In this document: positions 43,109 through 54,000 of the stretch, piece after piece | Layout of the letters: each line of letters begins with the position of its first letter | How positions within the stretch are numbered: the first letter of the stretch is position 1 | Assembly: GCF_002933775.1 (NCBI RefSeq) | Contig: NZ_BEWV01000095.1 | Location: forward strand, 29,577-93,576 | DNA length: 64,000 bases | Reading direction: 5' to 3' | From: Prevotella sp. MGM1 | GTDB lineage: Bacteria > Bacteroidota > Bacteroidia > Bacteroidales > Bacteroidaceae | The notes under the pieces: generated by a model | What the model was told of the DNA's origin: nothing | The model's database searches: none | Seen by the model: only the letters and a program-made list of their open reading frames with translations | Program-made: the position numbers and the translations under genes

Positions 43109-44017
43109 TCATTCTCTTATTTTATTCCATGCATTGCTTTGCGAAGCGTTTATTCCAAGCAAAATATCGTATACGGATTCTTTTTCCTTTTGTGTGCCTT
43201 TTCCTTTGTATATATTTGCCAGTTCGTCACGTTTATAGTCTGTCCATATTTGTGGCAGAAGGCTGAGCGGTTTGTTCTCATGCGCCGTCTTCAAGCCCTC
43301 CTGCAGTGCCGTGGTGATATTTGTCCGTCCGCGTTCCGCATTGCTTGCCATCTCATCAAGGCCTTTACGGTAATAATCGTATTGTAACTGCCGGAAAGGT
43401 TTCATCGCCTCTTCCATATAGTCGTTGATAATGGCAAAGCGGTTTCTGCTGTTCTCAAAAGCTTTCCATCCTGTGAAGCTAAGGTTCTGCGTGTTGTTGA
43501 CCATATAGAGGCAACGTTGCAATATCTCAGTGCCACCCATTGGTGAAAAACTGTCCAAATCAAGTCCTATTATCAAGTACGCATAGTATGCGATCAATGC
43601 TGTCAGTTGGTTGTCAACGTTCTCGTCGTTATAGTTCAATTGGTCAAACTGTGCGAACTCAAAGTTGAAATCGGCATCCTTGTTATTGTATAAAGTAGTG
43701 GTGTATTGAGAATTATATACCGGTCGGTTTGCCTGTATCATGGCTGTGCACTCAAACATGTTGCTTGTCTTGTCATATTTGGTTATCGTGATGTTGAAGT
43801 TGCATACTATTCTCTCGTTTTTTTGAAATTGAAGCTCTGTCCATTGCCGTTCGTTTATGAACTGTTCGAGTGTCTGTTGCAGGTTTTCAAACACGCTGAC
43901 ATCAGTAACTCCAACCTGACTGTGGTTGATGTTGACCTTTGCCAACAGTTCCTGGGCTTCGGAACGGCCTGCAATGACAGTCATGACGAGTATAAGCAAT
44001 GATTTTATTATCTTCAT
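43109..44017 (-). CDS. DUF4835 family exported protein
   Basis: A 302-residue exported protein with a signal peptide ending around SEAQE (residue 22). It matches the DUF4835 family, which in Bacteroidetes lies between coaBC and recN, as here. The start LLAKVNINHSQVGVTDVSVFENLQQTLEQF (in two parts) and FNFEFAQFDQLNYNDENVDNQLTALIAYYAYLIIG near residue 109 (in two parts) are characteristic. It is probably periplasmic or outer-membrane associated. No biochemical function is known. Confidence 0.85.
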   Translation of the reverse strand: MKIIKSLLILVMTVIAGRSEAQELLAKVNINHSQVGVTDVSVFENLQQTLEQFINERQWTELQFQKNERIVCNFNITITKYDKTSNMFECTAMIQANRPVYNSQYTTTLYNNKDADFNFEFAQFDQLNYNDENVDNQLTALIAYYAYLIIGLDLDSFSPMGGTEILQRCLYMVNNTQNLSFTGWKAFENSRNRFAIINDYMEEAMKPFRQLQYDYYRKGLDEMASNAERGRTNITTALQEGLKTAHENKPLSLLPQIWTDYKRDELANIYKGKGTQKEKESVYDILLGINASQSNAWNKIRE

Positions 44018-44055
44018 ATCGATGTGCTAACAGAGAATATATATAACTAATATGA

Positions 44056-45252
44056 TTACATGATACCAACAAGTTCAGAAACAATATCGACCGCAACGTG
44101 TGTTTTATGCTTTTTGGGGAATTCCTTTATACCGTTTGCCGATATGATGCATATTTGGTTCTCATCTGACTGGAAACAAGTACCGGTGTTTCTGAGTGAG
44201 TTTAACACGATGAAATCAAGGTTCTTACGTGACAGTTTCTGTTTTGCGTGTTCAGCCTCGTCATTTGTTTCGAGAGCGAAGCCGACCAGCCGTTGCCCGG
44301 ATTTTTTCATCTTTCCTATTTCAGCGGCGATATCGTGTGTTGGACTTAATGATATTGTCAGATTGTCTTTTCCGCGTTTGATTTTATTTTCCGCGACTGT
44401 CGCCGGTCGGAAATCAGCTACTGCTGCGCATAATATAGCCGCATCGCATCCCTTGAATTCGGTTGTTGCGGCATTGTACATCTGTTCGCAGCTTTCCACG
44501 TCAATGCGTCTGATGTTTTTATGATCGGTGTGTAATGCCACGGGCCCGGCCACCAAAATGACATCCGCTCCACGACGGGCACATTCCTCAGCAAGTGCGA
44601 ATCCCATCTTGCCGCTTGAATAGTTGCCTATAAATCTCACAGGATCTATTTTCTCATAAGTAGGTCCGGCTGTAATCATGATTCGTTTGCCGCGCAGTTC
44701 ATCACTGTTTCCATTGAAAAAGTCGTCTAATGCACGTACAATGCTCTCAGGTTCTTCCATGCGTCCTTTGCCTTCAAGTCCGCTTGCGAGAAATCCGCTT
44801 TGTGGTTCAATGATATGGTTGCCGAACGATCGCAGACGCTCAATATTCTGTTGTGTGGACGGATGGGCGTACATGTCAAGATCCATTGCTGGTGCTATGA
44901 AAACCGGAGCTTTCATGGACAGATATGTTGTTATCAGCATATTGTCTGCCATTCCGCCTGCCATTTTTCCTATCGTGGCGGCCGTGCATGGTGCAATCAG
45001 CATAGCATCGGCCCATAGCCCTATGTCTACATGACTGTTCCATGTACCATCACGCTGTGAGAAAAATTCGCTTATGACCGGTTTGTGTGTAAGTGCAGAC
45101 AGTGTAATGGGAGTTATGAATTCCTTTCCGGCCGGTGTTATCACTACTTGCACTTCCGCACCCTGCTTTATCAGTCCGCGGATTATATAGCATGCCTTAT
45201 ATGCCGCTATCGATCCTGTTATACCTAAAACTATCTTTTTGCCTTTGAGCAT
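44056..45252 (-). CDS. coaBC: Bifunctional phosphopantothenoylcysteine decarboxylase / phosphopantothenate-cysteine ligase
   Basis: A 398-residue coenzyme A biosynthesis enzyme. The N-terminal CoaC flavoprotein domain begins KIVLGITGSIAAYKACYIIR; the active-site region has WNSHVDIGLWADAMLIAPCTA near residue 71 (in two parts), and IAPAMDLDMYAHPSTQ holds the conserved PXMNXXMW-like stretch. The C-terminal CoaB domain has ITAGPTYEKIDPVRFIGNYS and SSGKMGFALAEE near 190. It works after the CoaX kinase encoded at 57.3 kb in the same pathway. Confidence 0.95.
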   Translation of the reverse strand: MLKGKKIVLGITGSIAAYKACYIIRGLIKQGAEVQVVITPAGKEFITPITLSALTHKPVISEFFSQRDGTWNSHVDIGLWADAMLIAPCTAATIGKMAGGMADNMLITTYLSMKAPVFIAPAMDLDMYAHPSTQQNIERLRSFGNHIIEPQSGFLASGLEGKGRMEEPESIVRALDDFFNGNSDELRGKRIMITAGPTYEKIDPVRFIGNYSSGKMGFALAEECARRGADVILVAGPVALHTDHKNIRRIDVESCEQMYNAATTEFKGCDAAILCAAVADFRPATVAENKIKRGKDNLTISLSPTHDIAAEIGKMKKSGQRLVGFALETNDEAEHAKQKLSRKNLDFIVLNSLRNTGTCFQSDENQICIISANGIKEFPKKHKTHVAVDIVSELVGIM

Positions 45253-45258
45253 AATTCT

Positions 45259-46113
45259 CTATCCTAATTTGCTTTCGCGTAGTCTGATGCGTGTGAGCAC
45301 TTGTTTTGTGTTATATGTGAAGTCACCGCCAAGTATCCAACTGTAATACCCCGGATCATAGCGCAGTACTGTGGCTACGGGTTCACCTTTATGTTTTCCG
45401 AAGTTGAATACCTCAACTTTCTTAGGATTGCCGTCTTTGTCGACGACGGGTTGCCCCTTGGCATCTTTCATATCAGCCCATACAATGCGTCCGGCAAAAT
45501 CCACGTTGTTATTATGGTGTGAGAAATTTGCCAGAAAGTCCATGTCGTTTTGAAGATGCCGTTCCGGATCAGGTTCGGTTTCAGGATTGTACTTGTCGAG
45601 CTGTCCCATTAGCACACGGTATGTGGCCTCTGTGTCCTGGTCGGCACGGTGAGCTTCGAAATCATCTTCCATAGCTCTGCCGCAGTAGAATTTATAGGCA
45701 GCGGCGAGATTGCGACGTTCCATTTTATGAAATATGGTTTGTGCGTCTATAAGGCGGCATTTGCTGAAATCAAAATCTATGCCTGCCCGAAGGAACTCTT
45801 CGGCAAGCATAGGTATATCGAAATAGTTTGAGTTGAAACCGGCAAAATCGCACCCCTTGAACTCTTCGCTGATTTTTGCTGCAATGGTTTTGAATGCAGG
45901 TTTGTCTTTTACATTCTCGTTAGTTATGCCTGTAAGCGCAACTACCTCCTGTGGAATGCTTTTGCCCGGATTTACAATCTCATTGCCTCTCTGCTCCCGT
46001 CCGTCGGGATATACCTTAATGTACGACAGCTGTATGATGCGGTCTTTTACCAAATCAAGTCCCGTCGTTTCGAGGTCAAATACAATTAGAGGCTTTTTAA
46101 GATTTAACTTCAT
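45259..46113 (-). CDS. DEDDh 3'-5' exonuclease (DnaQ-like)
   Basis: A 284-residue protein. The N-terminal 180 residues are a DEDDh exonuclease: ExoI VFDLETTGLD near residue 11, ExoII GFNSNYFDIPML near 96, ExoIII HRADQDTEATYRVL near 156. The C-terminal 90 residues form an extra conserved domain (FNFGKHKGEPVATVL...YYSWIL) of a type found in Bacteroidetes exonucleases. It may act as a proofreading or repair nuclease; it lies between dnaN and coaBC, 6 bases upstream of the latter. It is not necessarily the replicase epsilon subunit. Confidence 0.9.
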   Translation of the reverse strand: MKLNLKKPLIVFDLETTGLDLVKDRIIQLSYIKVYPDGREQRGNEIVNPGKSIPQEVVALTGITNENVKDKPAFKTIAAKISEEFKGCDFAGFNSNYFDIPMLAEEFLRAGIDFDFSKCRLIDAQTIFHKMERRNLAAAYKFYCGRAMEDDFEAHRADQDTEATYRVLMGQLDKYNPETEPDPERHLQNDMDFLANFSHHNNNVDFAGRIVWADMKDAKGQPVVDKDGNPKKVEVFNFGKHKGEPVATVLRYDPGYYSWILGGDFTYNTKQVLTRIRLRESKLG

Positions 46114-46128
46114 ATATTGTCTTTATCT

Positions 46129-47253
46129 TTATTCGTTGATGAGCATAGGCATCATGAGCATAAGCACGTCTTGGTTTTCCGGTTGTTCGGACGGCAATAC
46201 CAGTCCGGCTCTGCTTGGATCGGCCAGTTGGATAATTATTTCGGGACAGTCGAAATTATTCAATATCTCTATGAATGACGCCCCTTTGAAACCGATGCTC
46301 ATAGGTTGGCCGTTATATTCACACGACATTTTTTCCGTGGCTGTCTTTGAGAAATCGAAGTCTTCTGCATCGAGCTGAAGCATTCCGTTTTCGATGTGAA
46401 ACCTTATCAGGTTGCTTGAGCCGTTGGCAAACGGCTGTACGCGGCGGAGTGCGCTGAGCAACGATGCTCGGTCGACTGTGATTTGATTTGGGTTACTCTG
46501 CGGAATTACCGAGTTGTAGTTGGGATAGCGTCCTTCTATCAGTCGGCATGTGATTATTCCGTCGCCATAATTGATTTCTGCGTTGCGCTCGTCAAATCTT
46601 ATTGTCACGTCTCCGCCATCTTTGCCGAGCAGGTTTTTAAGCAGTGTCGCCGGTTTCTTGGGCATTATGAACGATGCGGGAGTGTCGCTCTTTATCGTAA
46701 GCACGTTATTGCGCACGAGTTTGTGCCCGTCGCTGGCTACGATAGACAGACAGTCGCTTTTAAGGTCGAAGTATATTCCGTTCATAACCGGGCGAAGTTC
46801 GTCTTGCGCAGTGGCAAAGAGCGAACGGTTGATATTGTCGGCCAACAAACCGTTGGATATTGTTATCGTGTGTGCTCCATGTCCTATTTCCTGCGCTTTC
46901 GGAAACTCGTCTGCGCTTTCCACCGGTAATGAGAACATACCATTCTGATAACTTATTTTTGCTATATTTTCCTGTAGGTTGACATCAAAAGTGATAGGTT
47001 GCTCTGAAAATCCTTTTACTGCTTCAAGCAGATCGTGGTTGCCTACGGCAAATGTCCCGTTCCCGTCGCTGTCTATCAGTTCCATTGTTGTCTTCATCAT
47101 GTTCTCACTGTCGGATGCGGTGAGGTGTAGAATGTTATTCTCTATCTCGAAAACGAAATCGGAGAGTATGGGCAACGAGTTTTTGCTGTTTATAACCCGT
47201 GACAGGGCACCGAGTTTACTGCTGAGCGCAGTGCTTGATAATGTAAATCTCAT
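46129..47253 (-). CDS. dnaN: DNA polymerase III beta subunit (sliding clamp)
   Basis: A 374-residue ring-forming clamp that holds polymerase on DNA. It begins MRFTLSSTALSSKLGALSRVINSKNSLPIL (in two parts), has GDGIITCRLIEGRYPNYNSVIP near residue 230 (in two parts) and ends MMPMLINE, the conserved C terminus. It is the first gene of the reverse operon; there is no dnaA or gyrB next to it, so this is not evidence for the chromosome origin. Confidence 0.96.
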   Translation of the reverse strand: MRFTLSSTALSSKLGALSRVINSKNSLPILSDFVFEIENNILHLTASDSENMMKTTMELIDSDGNGTFAVGNHDLLEAVKGFSEQPITFDVNLQENIAKISYQNGMFSLPVESADEFPKAQEIGHGAHTITISNGLLADNINRSLFATAQDELRPVMNGIYFDLKSDCLSIVASDGHKLVRNNVLTIKSDTPASFIMPKKPATLLKNLLGKDGGDVTIRFDERNAEINYGDGIITCRLIEGRYPNYNSVIPQSNPNQITVDRASLLSALRRVQPFANGSSNLIRFHIENGMLQLDAEDFDFSKTATEKMSCEYNGQPMSIGFKGASFIEILNNFDCPEIIIQLADPSRAGLVLPSEQPENQDVLMLMMPMLINE

Positions 47254-47294
47254 GTGTATATTTTATATTTTGTTTTTACTTCTCATATTGACTA

Positions 47295-47326
47295 CAAAAA
47301 TACAAAATAACTATGGCAGGAACAAA
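47295..47326 (-). promoter_or_regulatory. dnaN promoter, minus strand
   Basis: TTTG (complement of 47323-47326) and TATTTTTG (complement of 47295-47302) are spaced 20 bases, a full -33/-7 match. The leader to the dnaN ATG is about 35 bases. Confidence 0.6.
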
Positions 47327-47358
47327 AATAATTACTTAAAAGTTACCCTAATTAAAAC

Positions 47359-47366
47359 TATTTTTG
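47359..47366 (+). promoter_or_regulatory. -7 promoter element (TATTTTTG) of the DUF3127 gene
   Basis: It matches TAnnTTTG, 55 bases before the ATG at 47422 and divergent from the dnaN promoter. No clear -33 box is seen. Confidence 0.5.
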
Positions 47367-47421
47367 TAATTTCGCAATCTCAAAAGCATGGATTTTATAA
47401 TAAAAACATAATATTAGATAA

Positions 47422-47838
47422 ATGGAAATAACAGGAAGAATCATTGCCGTATTGCCGGCAAACAGTGGAACATCGGCACGCACTGGCAATCCTTGGATGT
47501 CGCAGGAATATGTGTTGGAAACCCACGATCAGTTTCCCCGTAAGTGCTGTTTCCGCATTTTCGGAGAAGACCGTATAAAGCAGTTCAATATTCAGGCCGG
47601 TGAGGAAATTACCGTGTCTTTCGATATAGATGCACGTGAGTATAACGGGCGCTGGTTCAACAGTATCAACGCATGGGCGGTGAACCGTAATATGCAAGGG
47701 CAGGCAGCTCCTCAGGATCCTGCTGCCGGACAGGCATTCCTGGCTCAGCAGCCGGCACAGTCGGTGCCTACTGCAACACCTTTCCCACCGGCTCAGGATA
47801 ATGGTAGTGAGGGAAGTGCGGACGACCTGCCATTCTAA
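47422..47838 (+). CDS. DUF3127 (OB-fold, single-strand-binding-like) protein
   Basis: A 138-residue protein. The first 95 residues match DUF3127, an OB-fold domain resembling single-stranded DNA-binding proteins: MEITGRIIAVLP, SARTGNPWMSQEYVLET and the strand WFNSINAWAV. The C-terminal tail is Pro/Gln/Ala-rich and ends in an acidic DDLPF, like the protein-interaction tip of SSB (DDDIPF). A role in DNA metabolism as an SSB-like protein is a reasonable inference, strengthened by that tail and by the neighbouring dnaN. Confidence 0.85.
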   Translation: MEITGRIIAVLPANSGTSARTGNPWMSQEYVLETHDQFPRKCCFRIFGEDRIKQFNIQAGEEITVSFDIDAREYNGRWFNSINAWAVNRNMQGQAAPQDPAAGQAFLAQQPAQSVPTATPFPPAQDNGSEGSADDLPF

Positions 47839-47937
47839 TAGATATGTAAAAGTAAATGATATTCATAATCTCACTATTTGCATTTCAGTAAAAAAGAGCT
47901 GGTGTTTTTGACATAACAACCTTGCTTATTTGATATA

Positions 47938-47975
47938 AAGAGTCTGCCGGAAAACGGTTGGCTCTTTTCTTTTTG
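47938..47975 (+). terminator. Intrinsic terminator after the DUF3127 gene
   Basis: AAAGAG (47938-47943) pairs with CTCTTT (47963-47968), with CCG/CGG inside, followed by TCTTTTT. It lies about 100 bases past the stop. The rest of the 47839-48273 gap shows no gene. Confidence 0.65.
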
Positions 47976-48143
47976 CCGTATTGACATATCAATATATTGT
48001 TTTCTACATCAGATATTGTTGTATTTGACTGGTCTGTGCATTCCAAATAGGAAAAACGTAATGACGGGTATTGCAGTCCATTTGATATATCCATTTGAAG
48101 CTACACATAGAAGTATTTTTTTTGATAACCAATGCAAATATTT

Positions 48144-48195
48144 AAAACGAACTTTTCCGTGCAGAAATATCTGTTGAGTTGGAAAAGTTCGTTTT
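48144..48195. terminator. Bidirectional hairpin between convergent genes
   Basis: AAAACGAACTTTTCC (48144-48158) pairs perfectly with GGAAAAGTTCGTTTT (48181-48195). It lies 79 bases beyond the feoAB stop and can terminate transcription from either side. Confidence 0.75.
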
Positions 48196-48273
48196 CTTAT
48201 GTCAATATAATTCTGAATGAAAATGCTTTTTTATTTGCTTTTAGCGGTTGGCCGAATCTTTTTACCGGGCTTG

Positions 48274-50829
48274 TCAGGCATCGGTGAACAACAGCCCTAT
48301 TTGATATGCTGAGGCAGATATTATCCATGCCAGTACTGTTGTATATGCGGCGGCAAAAAGTGCCCACCGCCATGAGCCACTTTCATTTTTGATAGCGGCA
48401 ATGGTTGCTATGCAGGGGAAATATATCAGCACGAAGAGCAGATAGCAGAATGCGATGAGCGGGGTGATTCCGTTTGCTGTCATCTTGCGGTGAAGTTCGG
48501 TATATTTGGTGCGTGTGTCTTTGCCGATATCGTCAATCATATTGTCGTCTCCACTGTAAAGCACTCCGAGCGTGGAGGCAACGATTTCTTTTGCGCCTAC
48601 GCCTGCAATCAGCCCGACATCAAGCCGCCAGTCAAATCCTTGGGCACGGAAGATGGGTTCGATGGCCTTTCCGATACATCCTATATAGCTTTGTTCCTGT
48701 TGCTGTTGTTTATCAAGGTTGTTGTCATGTGGAAAATATCCAAGTGCCCATACTATAATGCTTGCCACGAGAATAATGTCTCCCATCTTTTTTAGATATT
48801 GCTTACCTTTTTCCCATGTATGACGGATGATGGCTTTTATTGTGGGAAAACGGTATGGAGGGAGTTCCATTACAAATGGAGTGTCTTCTCCTTTTATAAT
48901 CTTGCTACTTAGAATACGGCTTACGATAATGGAAAGCAGTATGCCGATGGCATATAGCGAAATCATGATGAGACTCTGGTATTCCACGGCAAAGAAAGTG
49001 CCGGTAATCATGATATATATCGGCAGGCGTGCAGAACAGCTCATCATGGGCAGCACGAGCATGGTGATGAGTCGTGAACGGCGGCTTTCAATGGTTCTTG
49101 TTGCCATTATGGCAGGTACGTTGCACCCGAAGCCCATTATCAGGGGGATGAACGATTTACCGTGGAGTCCCATTTTGTGCATCAGTTTATCCATGATGAA
49201 TGCGGCCCGTGCCATGTATCCAGAATCTTCCATGAACGAAATGAAGGCATAGAGTATCAGTATCTGCGGTAAGAATACAATTACGGAGCCTACGCCTCCT
49301 ATGACTCCTTCAATGAGCATATCCTTGAATGCTCCGTCTGCAAGTGCGCTGCCGAGCCAATCGCTCAGTGCCGATACTCCTGTCTCGATCCAGTTCATGG
49401 GGTATTGGCCGATAGAGAATGTAGCTTGAAACATTGTGTAGAGCATGAGGAAAAACAGTGGGAAACCTATATACTTGTTTGTCACGATACTGTCAATCAG
49501 GTGGGTCTTCTGGTATGTGTCCTGCTTTTTCCCTTTCTCGTACCCGGATTCTTGAAGCGCACCATGGATAAATCCGTATTTGGCATCCATTATGGCTGTC
49601 TCCGTATCTTCTTTCGTGTCTTTTTTTATCTGTGCTGCTTGCCTGTCGCGTATTTCGATTATTTTATTTCCGTTGTGAAGAGATTGTGCGAGTTGTTCCG
49701 CTTCAGAGTCCATTTCGAGTAGTTTGATTGACAGATAGCGGGTTGAGTATTTGTGACGTATTTGCTCATCTTCCTGCAATTCGGTTTTGATGGCTTCAAT
49801 TCCGTCTTCTATCAGTCGTCCGTGATTGAGATGTATGTGCCTGTATACACTGTTGTTAGGGCGGTTCCCGTGTGCGAAATCTTCGCTGTGGTTGCCGGTG
49901 GTATCTTTGCCGTATGTTTTGTGCCAATGCTGTATGTCGGCAGCGACCTCAGGATTGATATTCCCCTCTTTGTCGAGGAAGTCAACTCCCTCATACATAT
50001 TTATTATTATATGGAACAGCAGGTCTATACCTCGGCCGGTTTTAAACACGGTGGGAATCATCGGCACTCCGAAAAGCCGGCTCAGAGTTTGGTAATCGAG
50101 TTTGTCGCCGCGCTGTTCAAATTCATCAAACATGTTCAGTGCGCACACCATTCTAAGGTGCATGTCTACAAGTTGTGTTGTCAGATAGAGGTTACGTTCT
50201 ATATTGCTTGAATCAATTACATTAATGATTATATCGGGAGTTTGTTCTATAATTTGTTTTCTGACATACAGTTCCTCCGGGCTGTATGCCGAGAGTGAAT
50301 ATGTGCCTGGCAGGTCAACTAGATTGAATTCATATCCTTCAAATTTTGCATGCCCTTCCTTGGCGTCAACCGTAACGCCCGAATAGTTCCCTACACGCTC
50401 GTGTGCTCCCGAGGCGAAATTGAACAAAGATGTTTTTCCGCAGTTGGGATTTCCCACAAGAGCCACGTTTATGGTGCGTCTCTTTCGCATTGCCGCATCG
50501 CGGAGTAGTTTTTCTGTGTGAAGTAGTTTGTCGTCACAACCGTTTATTATAATATTGTTCGGCTTATTTTCGGAATGTTTCTGAGGTCTGGTGCATAATG
50601 CGTCTTCTTCTGATATTATCTCTATCATGTCGGCCTCATCGCGTCTGAGCGAGACCTCATATCCCATAATCTTATATTTGACGGGGTCTTCCAACGGAGC
50701 GTTGAGCAATACTTCGACGATTTTTCCTTTTATGAAACCCATCTCGACGATGCGTTTGCGAAAACCGCCGTGTCCCAATACTTTTACGATAACTCCCTTT
50801 TCGCCTGTTTTCAGTTCGGAAAGTTTCAT
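48274..50829 (-). CDS. feoB: Ferrous iron transporter, FeoA-FeoB fusion
   Basis: An 851-residue inner-membrane Fe2+ importer. Residues 1-75 form a FeoA SH3-like domain (MKLSELKTGEKGVIV...GYEVSLRRDEADMI), fused to FeoB as is usual in Bacteroidetes. The G domain has GNPNCGKTSLF near residue 125, DLPGTYSLSAYSPEE and NMFDE (G4). The membrane part includes the gate motifs LIMGFGCNVPAIMATRTI and GLIAGVGAKEIVASTLGVLY. The ATG at 50829 is preferred because FeoA begins there; the frame upstream (to 50886) adds 19 residues unlike the family. It is probably induced in iron limitation, but no Fur box was identified. Confidence 0.95.
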   Translation of the reverse strand: MKLSELKTGEKGVIVKVLGHGGFRKRIVEMGFIKGKIVEVLLNAPLEDPVKYKIMGYEVSLRRDEADMIEIISEEDALCTRPQKHSENKPNNIIINGCDDKLLHTEKLLRDAAMRKRRTINVALVGNPNCGKTSLFNFASGAHERVGNYSGVTVDAKEGHAKFEGYEFNLVDLPGTYSLSAYSPEELYVRKQIIEQTPDIIINVIDSSNIERNLYLTTQLVDMHLRMVCALNMFDEFEQRGDKLDYQTLSRLFGVPMIPTVFKTGRGIDLLFHIIINMYEGVDFLDKEGNINPEVAADIQHWHKTYGKDTTGNHSEDFAHGNRPNNSVYRHIHLNHGRLIEDGIEAIKTELQEDEQIRHKYSTRYLSIKLLEMDSEAEQLAQSLHNGNKIIEIRDRQAAQIKKDTKEDTETAIMDAKYGFIHGALQESGYEKGKKQDTYQKTHLIDSIVTNKYIGFPLFFLMLYTMFQATFSIGQYPMNWIETGVSALSDWLGSALADGAFKDMLIEGVIGGVGSVIVFLPQILILYAFISFMEDSGYMARAAFIMDKLMHKMGLHGKSFIPLIMGFGCNVPAIMATRTIESRRSRLITMLVLPMMSCSARLPIYIMITGTFFAVEYQSLIMISLYAIGILLSIIVSRILSSKIIKGEDTPFVMELPPYRFPTIKAIIRHTWEKGKQYLKKMGDIILVASIIVWALGYFPHDNNLDKQQQQEQSYIGCIGKAIEPIFRAQGFDWRLDVGLIAGVGAKEIVASTLGVLYSGDDNMIDDIGKDTRTKYTELHRKMTANGITPLIAFCYLLFVLIYFPCIATIAAIKNESGSWRWALFAAAYTTVLAWIISASAYQIGLLFTDA

Positions 50830-50980
50830 GTCTTTATTTGTTGTTTTATGCAAATTTACAATAAATAAATTGCAAACCGGTGGCAAACTGTTTTAAAAAG
50901 AGTGCAAATACCTAAAAATGATGATACAGGAAAGGGGTGTATGGAGTAGTGATGAAAAATAGGTATAAGTCTTATATATA

Positions 50981-51038
50981 AAAATAATCGACAGGCACAC
51001 AATAATATAATGATATTTCCGTGCCTGTCGATTATTTT
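50981..51038 (-). terminator. Intrinsic terminator after secA (minus strand)
   Basis: AAAATAATCGACAGGCAC (50981-50998) is the exact complement of 51021-51038. Read on the minus strand the stem ends in a T run. It lies 34 bases past the secA stop. Confidence 0.8.
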
Positions 51039-51071
51039 AGTTGGTTATTCTAATATGTATGCGGCTTGTTT

Positions 51072-54000
51072 TTATACAAGTCCGCGGCCATGGCAGTTCT
51101 TGAATTTCTTGCCACTTCCGCATGGGCATGGGTCATTGCGGCCAGGCAGTTTGTCTTTGACGATGGGAGCTTGAGGTTGCGGCGAGCGGGTGTCGTGAGC
51201 TGCCGCTGCGGCCTGATTAGGGTCTGTAAGTTGTTCGTCAGACAGGTTGTGCTTATTCTCCGTATATTGAGGATGTTGTGCCAGCTGCTCGGGAGCCGCC
51301 TCACGCACATCTTCCTGTTGCATCTCCGGAATACCGCTGCGCATGAGTATGGCTACAATGCGGTTGTTCATAGAGTTAACCATATTGTCGAAAAGTTTTA
51401 CACTTTCGAGTTTGAAGATGAGAAGTGGATCTTTTTGTTCGTAAGATGCGTTCTGCACGCTGTGTTTCAGGTCATCAAGCTCGCGCAGGTTTTCTTTCCA
51501 GCAATCATCTATGATATGCAATAGTATTGATTTCTCAAACTGTTTAATCACGCTTTTGCATTCCGTTTCATACGCTTCTTTGAGATCGCATGGTATGTTG
51601 TACATTTTGCGTCCGTCCGTGATTGGTACCATTATGCGCTCATAGATAGCTCCCTGATTTTCATATACTTGCTTTATGATGGGCCAGGCCACAGTCTGTA
51701 TACGTTCTGTCTTACGTTTGAATGCGTCCATTGCGGACTGGAATGAACTTTCTGCTAGAATGTCATGTTTTGTGTTTACGAACTCATCATTGGAGAAAGG
51801 TACTTCCATTGCGAATACATGCATGAATTCCTCTTTGCAGCCTTCATAGTCATTGTTGGCGATAATGTTGACCACACGATCCCATATTATGTTCGAGATA
51901 TCCATTCCTATGCGTTCGCCCATGAGTGCGTGGCGGCGTTTCTCGTAGATGACGGTACGCTGTTTATTCATCACATCATCATATTCGAGGAGACGTTTAC
52001 GTATACCGAAGTTATTCTCCTCAACTTTCTTCTGCGCTCTTTCAACCGTGCTTGAAATTATCGGGGCTTCGAGTACATCGCCTTCTTTGAAACCAAGTTT
52101 GTCCATTACATTGGCGATTCGTTCAGCAGCGAACAGACGCATCAGCTTGTCTTCAAGAGAAACGAAGAAAATGGATGAACCGGGGTCGCCTTGACGACCG
52201 GCACGTCCGCGGAGCTGGCGGTCTACACGTCGACTTTCATGACGTTCTGTTCCTATGATTGCGAGTCCGCCTGCGGCTTTCACATCAGCGGACAACTTGA
52301 TGTCGGTACCGCGACCGGCCATGTTGGTGGCAATTGTGACTGCTCCAAGACCGTTTACGCTCTGTCCGGCAAGAGCCACGATGTCGGCTTCTTTCTGATG
52401 CAACTTGGCATTAAGAACCTGATGAGGAATTTTGCGCATGGTGAGCATCTTGGACAACAATTCTGATATCTCTACGGAAGTGGTACCCACAAGTGTCGGA
52501 CGGCCGCTGTTGCGCATCTTCTCTATCTCTTCAATCACTGCATTGTATTTTTCTCTTGCAGTTTTGTAGACACGGTCATTCATGTCTATTCTCTGTACCG
52601 GACGGTTTGTTGGAATTTCGACAACATCGAGTTTGTATATATTCCAGAACTCACCAGACTCGGTTGATGCGGTACCGGTCATTCCGGCCAACTTGTGGTA
52701 CATGCGGAAATAATTCTGCAAAGTGATTGTGGCGAATGTCTGTGTGGCCGCCTCAACTTTTACATGTTCCTTGGCTTCCACAGCCTGATGCAATCCATCG
52801 CTCCAGCGGCGACCATCCATGATACGTCCGGTCTGCTCGTCGACGATTTTCACTTCACCGTCGATGACAACATATTCGTCATCTTTATTGAACATTGTAT
52901 ACGCTTTGAGCAACTGTTGCAATGTATGCACACGTTCACTTTGGATTGTATAATGGTTTAACAGTTCGTCTTTTCTGTTGAGACGTTCTTCATCGTTCAG
53001 GTTTTTCTCTGCTTCAAGTTCAGATAATTGTGAAGCGATATCGGGTAAAACGAACAATTCTTTATCGTTGACTTTATTTGCCAACCAGTCTGTGCCCTTA
53101 TCAGTGAGATCACAGGAATTCATTTTCTCATCCACAACGAAATACAATGGCTCGACAGCTTCCGGCATGCGACGGTTATTGTTCTCCATGTATATTTCTT
53201 CGGTTTTGAGCATTCCCGATTTTATTCCTTCTTCCGACAAATATTTTATCAATGGCTTGTTTTTCGGTAATGCCTTATGTGAACGATATAGGGATAGGAA
53301 GCCTTCATCGATGAGTTTTTGATTGTTTGATTGGCGTCCTTCCGTAATCTTTTGTTTGGCATCAGCCAAATACTGTGTAGCTAATTTACGCTGAACGTCG
53401 ACAATACTTTCAACGAGCGGCTGATACTCTTCGAACATCTGATCATCTCCTTTGGGTACAGGTCCAGATATGATAAGTGGGGTACGGGCATCATCGATTA
53501 ATACGGAGTCAACCTCGTCGACAATGGCATAATTGTGGGCACGCTGCACAAGATCAGCGGGCGATGTCGCCATATTGTCGCGAAGGTAGTCGAAACCGAA
53601 TTCATTGTTTGTACCGAATGTTATGTCGGCCTGATATGCATTGCGGCGTTCCGGTGAGTTTGGGCGATGCTTGTCTATGCAGTCGACAGATAATCCGTGG
53701 AACTCATATAACGGTCCCATCCATTCGGAGTCACGCTTTGCCAGATAATCGTTTACAGTGACTACATGTACGCCATTACCGGTAAGGGCGTTGAGGAATA
53801 CTGGTAATGTGGCCACAAGGGTCTTTCCTTCACCTGTCGCCATTTCGGCGATTTTACCCTGATGAAGAACAACTCCACCGAAGAGCTGTACATCATAATG
53901 GACCATTTCCCATTTAAGGTCGTTTCCTCCAGCAGTCCAATGATTATGGTATATGGCTTTGTCGCCGTCTATGGTGATGAAATCGTTTTTAGGGTTTGAG

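Noticed and set aside
46129..47253. Chromosome replication origin near dnaN
   Set aside because: No dnaA or gyrB neighbour and no cluster of DnaA boxes was seen; dnaN is often separated from the origin in Bacteroidetes.
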